The notes beneath the pieces were generated by a model that was not told the origin of the DNA, made no database searches, and saw only the letters and a list, made by a program, of their open reading frames with translations. A DNA stretch of 64,000 bases from Sorlinia euscelidii (GTDB lineage Bacteria; Pseudomonadota; Alphaproteobacteria; Acetobacterales; Acetobacteraceae), in the NCBI RefSeq assembly GCF_036452155.1, contig NZ_JAWJZY010000005.1; one strand, written 5' to 3'. The translations under genes and the position numbers were made by a program. This document shows, piece by piece, positions 35,484 to 44,461 of the stretch. Position 1 is the stretch's first letter. Each line of letters starts with the position of its first letter.

Positions 35484-36653
35484 ATGACGCCACCCGACAT
35501 TGCCTGCTACGCCGTCCGCCCCGAGACGGCACGCGGGCGTCTGCACCCTGAGGCAGACTCGCCATCCAGGACGCCATGGCAGCGTGATCGGGACCGTGTG
35601 CTGCATTCAGATGGGTTTCGGCGACTGCAATATAAGACGCAGGTCTTCATCAACCATGAAGGCGATTTTTTCCGCACCCGACTGACACATTCTCTCGAGG
35701 TCGCCCAGATCGCCCGATCCATCGCGCGTCAGCTCCGCTTGAATGAGGATCTCACTGAGGCACTGGCCCTGGCGCATGATATGGGGCACACGCCTTTCGG
35801 ACATGCGGGTGAAGATGCGCTGCGCAAATGCCTGGAGGATGAGGGCGGGTTTGATCACAACACCCAGTCCATGCGTCTGGTCACAAAGCTGGAGCACCGA
35901 TATCACGGTTTTGACGGGTTGAATTTGACCTGGGAAACGCTTGAAGGGTTGGCCAAACATAATGGCCCGCTCCGCAAACCCACCCGCTATCTGGCCGATT
36001 ATGATCGCCTCCATCCCCTCAATCTCGAAAGTTACGCGTCTGCCGAGGCGCAGATTGCCGCCATGAGCGATGATATCGCCTATCATGGGCATGATCTGGA
36101 TGACGGATTGAAATCCGGGCTGATCTGCTTCGACGACCTTGAAAATCTGCCCGTGATCGGCGCGGCGTTGCAGGCCGCATGGGCGGTTGTTCCGCAGGAT
36201 GCGACCAGCCGGAAAAGCCGCATCCGGCATGAGATGGTCCGTCAGATTATCGGCGATCTCGTGACGGATCTGACGCAGCAATCCCGTCAAAATCTTGAAG
36301 CGCTCAACCCGCAGGTGGCCGATGATATCCGCCTGGCGGACCGGCCGGTCATTGGCTTCAGCGAAAACATCCGCGCCGCCAATCACCTGATAAGGCGGTT
36401 TCTGATGGACAGGCTTTATCGCCATTGGAAAGTGAAACGTATGACGCGCAAGGCGCGGATGGTTACGACCGATCTCTTCAATGTGCTGGCGGAGGATGTC
36501 GCGCTCCTGCCGGATGCGTGGCGACATTCCGCCATTACGGCGTCATCAGCAAGCGACCGCAGGCGCGTCGTAGCGGATTATATCGCAGGCATGACCGATC
36601 GTTTCGCGATGCAGGAGCATCGACGTCTGACAGAACTATCGGTATTAGGTTGA
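35484..36653 (+). CDS. dgt: dGTPase-like deoxynucleotide triphosphohydrolase
   Basis: A 389-residue HD-domain protein of the type 2 dGTPase subfamily. The HD motif is in RTRLTHSLEVAQIARSIAR and LAHDMGHTPFGHAGE, with further metal or substrate segments GFDHNTQSMRLV and MSDDIAYHGHDLDDGL. It splits dNTPs into deoxynucleosides and triphosphate, helping control nucleotide pools. The ATG at 35484 follows ctggagag. It begins a same-strand run into argS, 35 bases downstream. Confidence 0.94.
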   Translation: MTPPDIACYAVRPETARGRLHPEADSPSRTPWQRDRDRVLHSDGFRRLQYKTQVFINHEGDFFRTRLTHSLEVAQIARSIARQLRLNEDLTEALALAHDMGHTPFGHAGEDALRKCLEDEGGFDHNTQSMRLVTKLEHRYHGFDGLNLTWETLEGLAKHNGPLRKPTRYLADYDRLHPLNLESYASAEAQIAAMSDDIAYHGHDLDDGLKSGLICFDDLENLPVIGAALQAAWAVVPQDATSRKSRIRHEMVRQIIGDLVTDLTQQSRQNLEALNPQVADDIRLADRPVIGFSENIRAANHLIRRFLMDRLYRHWKVKRMTRKARMVTTDLFNVLAEDVALLPDAWRHSAITASSASDRRRVVADYIAGMTDRFAMQEHRRLTELSVLG

Positions 36654-36688
36654 ACCGTTCATTTTACAGGTAAGAGAAGTCAGGATTC

Positions 36689-38491
36689 ATGGTCGATCAC
36701 GTTTCGGGTGCGCAGAATTGTCTGTTCAAGCAGTATCAGCAGGTGGTGCGGCAGACTCTGCGCGATATCGTCCCCGATCTCCCGGATGAGATTTTGGACC
36801 GTGTGGAACTGACCCCGACGAAAGATCCACTTCATGGCGACATGGCGACGAACGGCGCCTTGCTGGCCGCAAAACCGGCCCGGCGCAAACCGCAGGAAAT
36901 CGCGGCGTCTCTTGCGAAAAGGCTTCAGCAAAAGGAAGAGATTGCTTCCGCCGAGGCCGCGGGGCCTGGTTTTGTCAACATCACCCTCTCCCCCGGAATT
37001 TATCAGAATCTGCTTCCCGGTATCCTGCGTCAGGGTGCGGCGTATGGGGAAAGCGCCATTGGCGGCGGGAAGCGCGTCAATGTGGAATATGTTTCAGCCA
37101 ACCCGACAGGCCCGATGCATGTCGGGCACTGCCGCGGCGCGGTTGTTGGTGATGCGCTCGCCCGCCTGCTTCAGAAGGCCGGATATGCCGTCCTGAAAGA
37201 ATATTACATCAATGATGCCGGGGCGCAGGTAACGGCATTGGCCTGGGTGGTCTACTGGCGTTACCTCCAGAAAATCGGGACATCCCTCACAGAGGATGCT
37301 TTCGCCGCCCTGACGCCGACCGGGCTGCAATATAGGGGTGAGTATCTTCTGCCCGTTGCCGACATGCTGGTTGAGAAATATGGCGCGTCCCTCGCCACCT
37401 CTGAAAAAACCGCTGCACCGACGGAAAATTGGTTTGAAACGGTGCGCCGCGCCGCGCTGGACGCCATGATGACGCAGATCCGAGCTGACCTTCAAGCTTT
37501 AGGCATCTCGCATGATGTTTTTTCAAGCGAAGCGGATGTTTACGCCCGGGGAGAGGTGGATCGCGCCATCAAATCTCTTGAAGGGAAAGGCCTGATTTAT
37601 GAAGGCGTCCTGGAGCCCCCCAAAGGCAAAACCCCGGATGACTGGGAGCCGCGGCCGCAAACCCTCTTCCGATCCACGTCTTTCGGCGATGATGTCGATC
37701 GCGCTCTCAAGAAATCAAATGGGGAGAACACATATTTCGCCAATGATGTGGGCTATCACAGCCAGAAAGCCAGCCAGGCCGACCTCCTGATTGATGTGCT
37801 GGGCGCGGATCATGGCGGTTACGTCTCCCGCATGCGTGCGGCGGTGCAGGCCCTGACGGATGGTCGCACCGCGTTTGAAGTGGTGATCTGCCAGATCGTC
37901 CGCATCTTAAAAAACGGCGTGCCGGTGCGTATGTCCAAGCGCGCGGGCACTTTCGTCACATTGCGTGATTTGTTGGATGAGGTGGGCAAGGATGCTGTCC
38001 GCTTCACCATGCTGACGCGCAAGGCCGATGCGCAGATGGATTTCGACCTTGACCTCGTGATTGCGCAAACGCGTGATAATCCGGTTTTCTACGTGCAATA
38101 CGCCCATGCACGCTGCTGCTCCGTCATCAGGGCGGCACGCGACATGTTCGGTGGAGATGTGGATGCCGCGCTGGCGGGTGATGCCCCTCAGCTTCATACC
38201 ATCGCATCTGCCGCTGAACTCGCCGTGATTCGCCGTATGGCCAGTTTCCCGCGCATGGTTGAGGGCGCTGCCCTTGCGCGGGAGCCGCATCGCATCGCGT
38301 ATTATTGCGGTGAACTTGCGGCAGACTTCCACGCTTTGTGGAATAAGGGGCGGGAAGACACCACGCTGCGCTTTCTGCGGGAAGATGAGAAAGAAGCCTC
38401 TCTCGCGAAACTGGCGCTCGTGGCCGCCGTCGCCAATGTGCTGCGTTGCGGCCTCGCTATCCTGGGTGTGACCCCCGCCGAGGAGATGTGA
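36689..38491 (+). CDS. argS: Arginine--tRNA ligase
   Basis: A 600-residue class I synthetase. An N-terminal Arg-tRNA synthetase domain precedes the HIGH-type motif in ANPTGPMHVGHCRG and the KMSKS-like VRMSKRAG. The C-terminal DALR anticodon domain (YVQYAHARCCSVIRAA) is complete. It charges tRNA-Arg; the window also contains tRNA-Arg(CCG). The start ATG 36689 follows gtaagagaag. The TGA stop shares its last base with the ATG of the SPOR gene. Confidence 0.97.
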   Translation: MVDHVSGAQNCLFKQYQQVVRQTLRDIVPDLPDEILDRVELTPTKDPLHGDMATNGALLAAKPARRKPQEIAASLAKRLQQKEEIASAEAAGPGFVNITLSPGIYQNLLPGILRQGAAYGESAIGGGKRVNVEYVSANPTGPMHVGHCRGAVVGDALARLLQKAGYAVLKEYYINDAGAQVTALAWVVYWRYLQKIGTSLTEDAFAALTPTGLQYRGEYLLPVADMLVEKYGASLATSEKTAAPTENWFETVRRAALDAMMTQIRADLQALGISHDVFSSEADVYARGEVDRAIKSLEGKGLIYEGVLEPPKGKTPDDWEPRPQTLFRSTSFGDDVDRALKKSNGENTYFANDVGYHSQKASQADLLIDVLGADHGGYVSRMRAAVQALTDGRTAFEVVICQIVRILKNGVPVRMSKRAGTFVTLRDLLDEVGKDAVRFTMLTRKADAQMDFDLDLVIAQTRDNPVFYVQYAHARCCSVIRAARDMFGGDVDAALAGDAPQLHTIASAAELAVIRRMASFPRMVEGAALAREPHRIAYYCGELAADFHALWNKGREDTTLRFLREDEKEASLAKLALVAAVANVLRCGLAILGVTPAEEM

Positions 38492-39669
38492 TGCAGAATG
38501 ACGATCGGCCGGGGCATGGCGCGCCGGAGGGATATGACGCAGCGGGACAGGACCCGCACCAGAAGCCTCAAGACGATTTTACCGACCAGGTCTGGCAGGA
38601 AAATCCGTCCCACGCTGATCGTCCTGCGCCGTCAGTGCCCCATGGGCGTGAGCGCCTCGGTGTCGTGTCGATTGATACAGAACCACCCCCGTCTCGCATC
38701 AGGCGGCGCGCCAAACAAGTGCGGGTGGAGAGCCCTTCGACAGCGCCAGTCGGCCGTGTCGCCAGGCTGATCGCCCGCCTGTCACGCGCGCCCGCCGCGC
38801 CGGAAGACGACTCTTCCCGCCGCCTCGACCCCCGCGCGGCAAGTCAGATGCGTGACACGGCGATGGGGCGTCAGAATGTCACGGCTTTCGCGCAATCCGA
38901 TAAAATGACCCGTATGCTGGTCTACGGCGCTGGCGGGATCGGCGCCATCCTTGCCCTGATTGTCGGCGTGCGCTCCCTGCTTGATGGTCATCGCGGGGAA
39001 ATCGCCATTATTGCCCCGCCGCCCGTCCCATTGCGGGAAAAACCGCTGGACCCTGGCGGGATGCACGTTCTGAGCGGGATCCCCGCGGATCTGGGCACGG
39101 CGGGCACGGGTCGGGCCCATCTGGCGCCGGGGCCGGAACAACCGAAACTGGCCGCTTTGGCCGCGCGCTATGCGGCGTCACAACCTGACCCCTCGGAGGC
39201 GACCGACACGCCGTCGGTCGATGAAACAGCACCCACCAATACGCCAACGGACAAGCCGCAGGACGCACCAGCGCAGGCCCCGGCAGTCATGGCGCCAGTC
39301 AAAACGCAGCCAACACCCGCGCCGCAGCCACGTCAGGCAGTGCAGGCCGCGCCGCCTGCGCCGACGGATGCCAGCGCCCATCTGCCCGTGCGCAAAGCGG
39401 TGCTTTCCGCATCACCGCCCGCCAGTTCATCTTATATCCAGCTCGGCGCTTTTAATCAGGCGGATAAAGCACAGCGTGAATGGACGCGCATTGCACGCCG
39501 GATGGAGGGGCAGCTTTCCCGGAAACCCGTCTTTATCGTGCCGAAACTGATCCGTGGGCAAATGCTCTATCGCATCTGGGTGGGCGGCTATCCCTCTTTG
39601 GCGCACGCGATGGCGGCATGCAGCGTCGTGAAAGGGCGCAAATTGCCCTGTTACGCCGTCCGACGGTGA
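38491..39669 (+). CDS. SPOR domain-containing membrane protein
   Basis: A 392-residue bitopic protein. The cytoplasmic N-terminal 140 residues are polar and disordered. One helix follows (MLVYGAGGIGAILALIVGVR, about 150-170), then a long Pro/Ala/Thr-rich periplasmic linker and a C-terminal SPOR domain (SYIQLGAFNQADKAQREWTR to the end) that should bind denuded peptidoglycan glycans at division sites. The ATG overlaps the argS stop by one base. A SPOR gene after argS is a conserved alphaproteobacterial arrangement. The usual next gene nagZ is absent. Confidence 0.88.
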   Translation: MQNDDRPGHGAPEGYDAAGQDPHQKPQDDFTDQVWQENPSHADRPAPSVPHGRERLGVVSIDTEPPPSRIRRRAKQVRVESPSTAPVGRVARLIARLSRAPAAPEDDSSRRLDPRAASQMRDTAMGRQNVTAFAQSDKMTRMLVYGAGGIGAILALIVGVRSLLDGHRGEIAIIAPPPVPLREKPLDPGGMHVLSGIPADLGTAGTGRAHLAPGPEQPKLAALAARYAASQPDPSEATDTPSVDETAPTNTPTDKPQDAPAQAPAVMAPVKTQPTPAPQPRQAVQAAPPAPTDASAHLPVRKAVLSASPPASSSYIQLGAFNQADKAQREWTRIARRMEGQLSRKPVFIVPKLIRGQMLYRIWVGGYPSLAHAMAACSVVKGRKLPCYAVRR

Positions 39670-39672
39670 AGA

Positions 39673-40479
39673 ATGCGTGCGCCGACGCCAATACCTGCCG
39701 AGAACCTGCCGGAAGCAACGTTAAAAGAGGCGGAGAAGCCCTGGCTCGCTCTGGACGGTTTTGAAGGGCCGCTTGACCTCCTCTTCGACCTAGCACGAGC
39801 GCAGAAATTCGATCTCACCCAACTCTCGATCCTGGCACTGGTCGAGCAATATCTCGCTTTCATGGAACATGCCCGTCAGGTCCGCATTGAACTGGAAGCG
39901 GATTGGCTGGTGATGGCGGCATGGCTGACCTGGCTGAAATCCAAGCTGCTTCTGCCGCAGGATGACGCACTGCAGGACGTGCAGGAAGCGACCGGGCAAT
40001 TGCAGGACCGGCTGGAGGCTTTGCAGCAGGTGCGTTCTGCCGCGGCGTGGCTGTCGGGGCGGCCTATTCTCGATGAAGTCGTGTTTGCACGGGGCGAGGA
40101 GGAACGCTTGACCGTTATAGACCGCTCCGGCCTGACGACCGATCTGCCGGTTCTGATCGGCGCTTATCTCAGCCTGCATCGGCGACGTCACCGAAAAAAA
40201 ATCTACACGCCCAGACTTGCCCAGTTCTGGACGATCGGAGATGCGCTTTCGGCGTTGCAGCGCCTGTTAAATACGACACAGCGCGGCTGTTGGCGTGACC
40301 TTGAGGAGATTTTCCGCGCGCAGGCGTTGGAGACGCCTTTCGCTTTCAAAGCCGCTTTTGCCGGGGCGCTGACGGCCTGCCTTGAATTGGCGAAGACAGG
40401 CGCTTTAGAATTGGAACAATCAGAGCCCTTCGCGCCAATCAGGTTTGGCCCGGCTGTCTCGGGGGAGATTTCGTCATGA
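39673..40479 (+). CDS. scpA: Segregation and condensation protein A
   Basis: A 268-residue kleisin. The typical start (LALDGFEGPLDLLFDLARAQKFDLTQLSI) is followed by a membrane-free helical region (ADWLVMAAWLTWLKSKLLLP) and a C-terminal winged helix. ScpA bridges SMC heads and with ScpB forms the condensin that organises newly replicated chromosome. It starts 3 bases after the SPOR gene stop, and its own stop overlaps scpB (ATGA), so the pair is translationally coupled. The smc gene is not in the window. Confidence 0.95.
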   Translation: MRAPTPIPAENLPEATLKEAEKPWLALDGFEGPLDLLFDLARAQKFDLTQLSILALVEQYLAFMEHARQVRIELEADWLVMAAWLTWLKSKLLLPQDDALQDVQEATGQLQDRLEALQQVRSAAAWLSGRPILDEVVFARGEEERLTVIDRSGLTTDLPVLIGAYLSLHRRRHRKKIYTPRLAQFWTIGDALSALQRLLNTTQRGCWRDLEEIFRAQALETPFAFKAAFAGALTACLELAKTGALELEQSEPFAPIRFGPAVSGEISS

Positions 40480-41048
40480 ACGCGCTGCATCTGTTGGAAG
40501 GGCTGATTTTTGCAAGCCGGGAGCCGGTGACGGAGGCCGCCATGCGCGATGTTCTGGCGCGGTCAGGATTTGAACCCAGTCTCGTGCCGCAATTGCTTGA
40601 GCAATTGATGCAGGATTATCGATCCCGGGCCGTCACATTGCAGAAAATCGGCCCATCCTGGCATTTCCGGACGCGACCGGAATATGCGGCGGCGCTGACC
40701 CGCGTCATTGAAAAGCCACGGCGTTTAACGCGCGCCGCAATGGAAACTCTGGCCATCATCGCCTATCACCAACCTTGCACGCGCGGGGATATTGAGACAA
40801 TCCGCGGCGTTTCCCTGAGTCAGGCCGTGTTCGATGTGCTGATTGAAGAGCGCCTCATCGCCCCGTCCGGTCGGAAGGACGTGCCGGGCCGCCCCGTTCT
40901 CTGGGCGACCACATCGCGATTCCTCGCCAAATTCGGGCTTGAAAATCTTTCCGCCCTCCCACGGCGGGAGGAGTTGATACTGGACCCTGACTTGCTGGAT
41001 GTGCCAGAAGATGACGCGGAAGATGTCGCGCCGGTCGCGACTTCCTGA
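40476..41048 (+). CDS. scpB: Segregation and condensation protein B
   Basis: A 190-residue protein of two winged helices: LLEGLIFASREPVTEAAMRDVL, then RAAMETLAIIAYHQPCTRGDIE and IRGVSLSQAVFDVLIEERLI with GRKDVPGRPVLWATTSRFLA. It binds ScpA as a dimer in the SMC complex. An acidic tail (DVPEDDAEDVAPV) ends the protein. The ATG is 4 bases inside scpA. tatB follows after 13 bases on the same strand. Confidence 0.95.
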   Translation: MNALHLLEGLIFASREPVTEAAMRDVLARSGFEPSLVPQLLEQLMQDYRSRAVTLQKIGPSWHFRTRPEYAAALTRVIEKPRRLTRAAMETLAIIAYHQPCTRGDIETIRGVSLSQAVFDVLIEERLIAPSGRKDVPGRPVLWATTSRFLAKFGLENLSALPRREELILDPDLLDVPEDDAEDVAPVATS

Positions 41049-41061
41049 GGCAGGTCACATT

Positions 41062-41646
41062 ATGTTCGATTTCAGTTGGTCCGAGGTCGCGGTTGTCGTC
41101 ATCATCGCCCTGATTTTTATCGGGCCAAAAGATCTGCCCGTCGCGATCCGCTCCGTCAGCCGCGCCGTCAAGGCAATCCGCCGCATGGCCAGCGAATTTC
41201 AAACGCATGTGGATGACTTCGTGAAGGAGGCGGATCTTGAGGAGGCCACGTCGTCCTTAAGGGACCTGCATCCAACGCATATCCGCGATCGCCTCCTCAA
41301 AAACATCGACCCGGACCGCACTTTGCGCGACGGGATCGACGTGACGCCGCCCCCGCCGTCACTTTCCTCCCCATCGCATCGCCCTACGGAACGCGATCAT
41401 CAGGAAATTCCACCCGAGGTGACGCGGACAGCACCTTTGTCAAACGTATCAGCGGACAAGAAGCACGCTTTTCCCATCGGCGCGATACCGGCCAGCCTGC
41501 CGCCCGCCACCGCGCAGCGCATCGCCCGGGAAAGCCGGGATAAAATGGCACCGCGTTACCTGCCGCCTGTCCGTGTCATGCATGGTGGTCGGCGCGTCAG
41601 TCTGGACTCAGGCAGAAAGCTTGCGAAAAGTCGGCTGGATGTTTGA
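41062..41646 (+). CDS. tatB: Twin-arginine translocase subunit TatB
   Basis: A 194-residue TatA/B-family protein. It begins MFDFSWSEVAVVVIIALIFI with GPKDLP, the TatB-like N-terminal helix and hinge, followed by a long amphipathic helix (AIRSVSRAVKAIRRMASEFQ) and a long polar, proline-rich tail. TatB with TatC recognises twin-arginine signals. ATG 41062 is chosen because the conserved helix starts there. TatA is normally encoded directly upstream in related genomes but is absent here, so it is either elsewhere or this protein serves both roles. Confidence 0.88.
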   Translation: MFDFSWSEVAVVVIIALIFIGPKDLPVAIRSVSRAVKAIRRMASEFQTHVDDFVKEADLEEATSSLRDLHPTHIRDRLLKNIDPDRTLRDGIDVTPPPPSLSSPSHRPTERDHQEIPPEVTRTAPLSNVSADKKHAFPIGAIPASLPPATAQRIARESRDKMAPRYLPPVRVMHGGRRVSLDSGRKLAKSRLDV

Positions 41647-41847
41647 ATTCCTCTTGCGCCCACGCAATAAATAGGCCCCGGATCCGTCGCGATCACAATC
41701 TGTCATCAGCGATCCCGCCCGCATTTTTGATCTCATGATCTCGTCGCGCCAGCGCGCCGTGTGTAGTATGTCACGTAACGGGGCCGCCGTGCTGACAAGC
41801 CTAAGTGGCAGAACATCAGTCAAAGGCCACAAAAAGGGCAGAGGTGG

Positions 41848-42642
41848 ATGACGGATCAGGATCACACGACGATGCATGACAGGGCCATGCCGCTTCTGGA
41901 CCATCTCATTGAGTTGCGTCGTCGGCTGCTCTGGTCTTTGGGGACGTTCGTCATCGCATTCTTCTTCTGTTATCATTATGCCGAGACGATTTATTTCTTC
42001 CTCGCGCGCCCGCTTGAAACAGTGATGGCGCAGAAGGGGGAGGCGCTGCACCTGATTTACACGGCTTTGCCAGAGGCGTTTTTTACCTATGTGCGGGTCG
42101 CTGTGTTTGGCGGCTTGTTTCTCTCATTCCCCATGATCGCGGTGCAGGCATGGATATTTATCGCGCCCGGTCTGTATCGTAATGAAAAACGAGCTTTCCT
42201 ACCTTTCCTTCTCGCGACGCCTTTTCTGTTTATTCTCGGCGCCGCACTGGCTTATTTCATTATCTTCCCCGTTGCGTGGAAGTTCTTCCTGTCATTCCAG
42301 ACGAATCCGGCCGGATATGGCGGTATGCATGTGGAGTTACAGGCTAAAGTCTCGGAATATCTTTCCCTAGTCATGAAACTGGTGCTGGCTTTCGGCGTCG
42401 CTTTTGAACTGCCCGTCGTGCTGACCCTGCTCGCGCGTGTGGGGATTATTTCCTACAAAGACCTCAAGCGTTTCCGACGATATGCCATTGTTGCGGCCTT
42501 CGTTATCGCCGCCATCCTGGCGCCGCCGGATGTGATTACGCAGATTGGTCTCGCCGTGCCGCTCATCTTGCTTTATGAGGTCTCGATCATCACCGCGCGA
42601 TGGGTTGCACCGCAACGCGCGCCCCATCTTTCTGAAGACTGA
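41848..42642 (+). CDS. tatC: Twin-arginine translocase subunit TatC
   Basis: A 264-residue polytopic protein with six membrane helices. It has the N-terminal family block MPLLDHLIELRRRLLWSLG, FSLPMIAVQ-like FLSFPMIAVQAWIFIAPGLY, EKRAFLPFL and the late IAAILAPPDVITQIGLAVPL. TatC is the signal-peptide receptor of the translocase. It is separated from tatB by 200 gene-free bases and followed by serS 14 bases later. Its likely clients in this window are the hydrolase at 3.8 kb and the beta-lactamase at 60.2 kb. Confidence 0.97.
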   Translation: MTDQDHTTMHDRAMPLLDHLIELRRRLLWSLGTFVIAFFFCYHYAETIYFFLARPLETVMAQKGEALHLIYTALPEAFFTYVRVAVFGGLFLSFPMIAVQAWIFIAPGLYRNEKRAFLPFLLATPFLFILGAALAYFIIFPVAWKFFLSFQTNPAGYGGMHVELQAKVSEYLSLVMKLVLAFGVAFELPVVLTLLARVGIISYKDLKRFRRYAIVAAFVIAAILAPPDVITQIGLAVPLILLYEVSIITARWVAPQRAPHLSED

Positions 42643-42656
42643 TAAGAGGTTCGATT

Positions 42657-43919
42657 ATGCATGATCTGCGTGCCCTGCGGAGCGAGCCGGACGCATTTGA
42701 TGCAGCCCTCAAACGGCGCGGCCTCCCACCCCAATCTGCGGAAATTTTGGCAGAGGATAAAGCGCGCCGTGACGCGCTGACCGCCCTTCAAACGCACCAG
42801 AGCCGCCGGAAAAATCTGGCGCGTGAGATCGGGCAGGCGAAACGCCAGGGGCAGGACAGTACTGCTTTAGAGGCGGAAGCCACGCAATTGCGGGATGAGA
42901 TGGCGGCGTTGGAAGCGCGCGCGGAGGATGCCGATCGCCGCGTCAACGCATTGCTGGAAAATCTGCCCAACATCCTTGATGGGTCGGTCCCCGAAGGTCG
43001 TGATGAAACTGACAATGTCGTCGTAAAACAGGTCGGCGACGTGCGCGAATTTGCGTTCACGCCCCTCCAGCATTTCGAGTTGGGGGAAAAACTTGCCGCC
43101 ATGGATTTCCCCACCGCCGCGAAGCTTGCCGGGGCGCGATTCACGGTCTTGCGCGGTGCATTGGCGCGGCTTGAGCGTGCGCTGGGTCAGTTCATGCTGG
43201 ATATGCATGTGACACATGGCGGTTATCAGGAAATGTCCGTCCCTCTTCTGGTGAATGATGCCGCCATGTATGGCACGGATAAATTGCCGAAATTTGCCGA
43301 AGATTCCTTCCGCACGGAGGATGGACGCTGGTTGATCCCGACAGCGGAGGTGCCTCTGACGGCCAGCGTGGCAGGCGAAATTCTTGATCGCGATTTATTG
43401 CCTTTGCGGATGGTCGCCTTGTCACCCTGTTTCCGGTCTGAAGCTGGTTCCGCAGGGCGTGATGTACGCGGCATGTTACGCCAACATCAATTTACGAAGG
43501 TTGAGCTTGTCTCCGTCACTTTGCCGGAGGAGAGCGCGGCAGAGCATGAGCGCATGACCCGTTGCGCTGAGACCGTTCTGGAGCGGCTTGGCATACCTTA
43601 CCGCCGTGTGCTGCTCTGTGCCGGAGATACAGGCTTCGGGGCGGCCAAAACCTATGATCTGGAAGGTTGGCTGCCGGGGCAGAATGCGTGGCGTGAGATA
43701 TCCTCCTGCTCAAATACGCGCGACTTTCAGGCACGCCGGATGAATGCGCGGTTTCGTGCGGAGAAAGGTCCAGAATATGTGCACACCCTCAACGGGTCAG
43801 GACTCGCTGTCGGGCGGACCCTGATTGCCGTGCTCGAAAATTACCAGAATGAAGATGGCTCCATTGAGATACCGGAGGTTTTGCATCCTTATATGGGCGG
43901 GCTGACGCGCCTGGCGTGA
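42657..43919 (+). CDS. serS: Serine--tRNA ligase
   Basis: A 420-residue class II SerRS. The N-terminal coiled-coil arm (about residues 30-100, KNLAREIGQAKRQGQDSTAL onwards) is followed by the catalytic core with TAEVPLTA, FRSEAGSAGRDVRGMLRQHQ (motif 2) and GSGLAVGRTLIAVLENYQ (motif 3). It charges tRNA-Ser and tRNA-Sec. The ATG at 42657 follows taagagg. It ends the dgt-to-serS run. In many alphaproteobacteria surE follows, but here the next genes are on the minus strand. Confidence 0.97.
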   Translation: MHDLRALRSEPDAFDAALKRRGLPPQSAEILAEDKARRDALTALQTHQSRRKNLAREIGQAKRQGQDSTALEAEATQLRDEMAALEARAEDADRRVNALLENLPNILDGSVPEGRDETDNVVVKQVGDVREFAFTPLQHFELGEKLAAMDFPTAAKLAGARFTVLRGALARLERALGQFMLDMHVTHGGYQEMSVPLLVNDAAMYGTDKLPKFAEDSFRTEDGRWLIPTAEVPLTASVAGEILDRDLLPLRMVALSPCFRSEAGSAGRDVRGMLRQHQFTKVELVSVTLPEESAAEHERMTRCAETVLERLGIPYRRVLLCAGDTGFGAAKTYDLEGWLPGQNAWREISSCSNTRDFQARRMNARFRAEKGPEYVHTLNGSGLAVGRTLIAVLENYQNEDGSIEIPEVLHPYMGGLTRLA

Positions 43920-44170
43920 GACGCGCTCTGGCCCGTTGAGAGGATATCCTCAATGTGCGGGAATGCCCACTCAGCTTGATGGGAGACCGACCATCCCCAC
44001 GCGCACCGGGTTTGAGCCGTGCAGACACCGTCATGGCGCGACCTTCTCATCTTCTCGGCGGGCACTGTCACATGATGAGTCGCTTGGCGCCCCAGATCCC
44101 TGACAATGTGCTACCGCTGATAAAAGAGCAGCACAAAACAGGATTTTGAAGTCGCGCCGTCGCGCCAGGG
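43920..44170 (+). other. Gene-poor region after serS
   Basis: About 250 bases with no supported gene, lying between the serS stop and the end of the minus-strand small frame. Several overlapping frames exist on both strands, but none has a good start signal. I see no strong terminator for serS. Confidence 0.4.
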
Positions 44171-44461
44171 TCAGGAACGGCGTCGCGTCCGATGGAGACT
44201 GGGGCGGGAAGATGGTTTGCCTGCCCGGCGATGACGCGCGCCAGGCCCATCATGATGGCGCACGGACTCGCGCCGATGGCTCTGTTGCCGCAATACCGAC
44301 TCGATCCAGTCATTCAACGCTTCCGTATGCTCCGCCGCGCGATCCGTCTCACGGTAAAATTCGGGGAAGCGGATTGAAAGCCACCGCCAGGCCACGAGGC
44401 GCTTGTGCCTTTTTTCAGCGCGTTCCAGCTCCTCGCGTCCGGCTTTGGCGGGCGGCGTCAA
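44171..44461 (-). CDS. Small hypothetical protein overlapping the helicase gene stop
   Basis: A frame of 96 residues starting at a TTG (44461) that overlaps the helicase stop by four bases (TTGA), the coupling style used by other genes in this window. The first 55 residues look protein-like (RLVAWRWLSIRFPEFYRET, HTEALNDWIESVL), but the second half is Arg/His-rich, suggesting that the real frame changes near 44300 or the gene is decayed. I do not recognise it. In relatives an S4-domain gene can follow this helicase, but no S4 motif is visible here. Confidence 0.38.
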   Translation of the reverse strand: MTPPAKAGREELERAEKRHKRLVAWRWLSIRFPEFYRETDRAAEHTEALNDWIESVLRQQSHRRESVRHHDGPGARHRRAGKPSSRPSLHRTRRRS

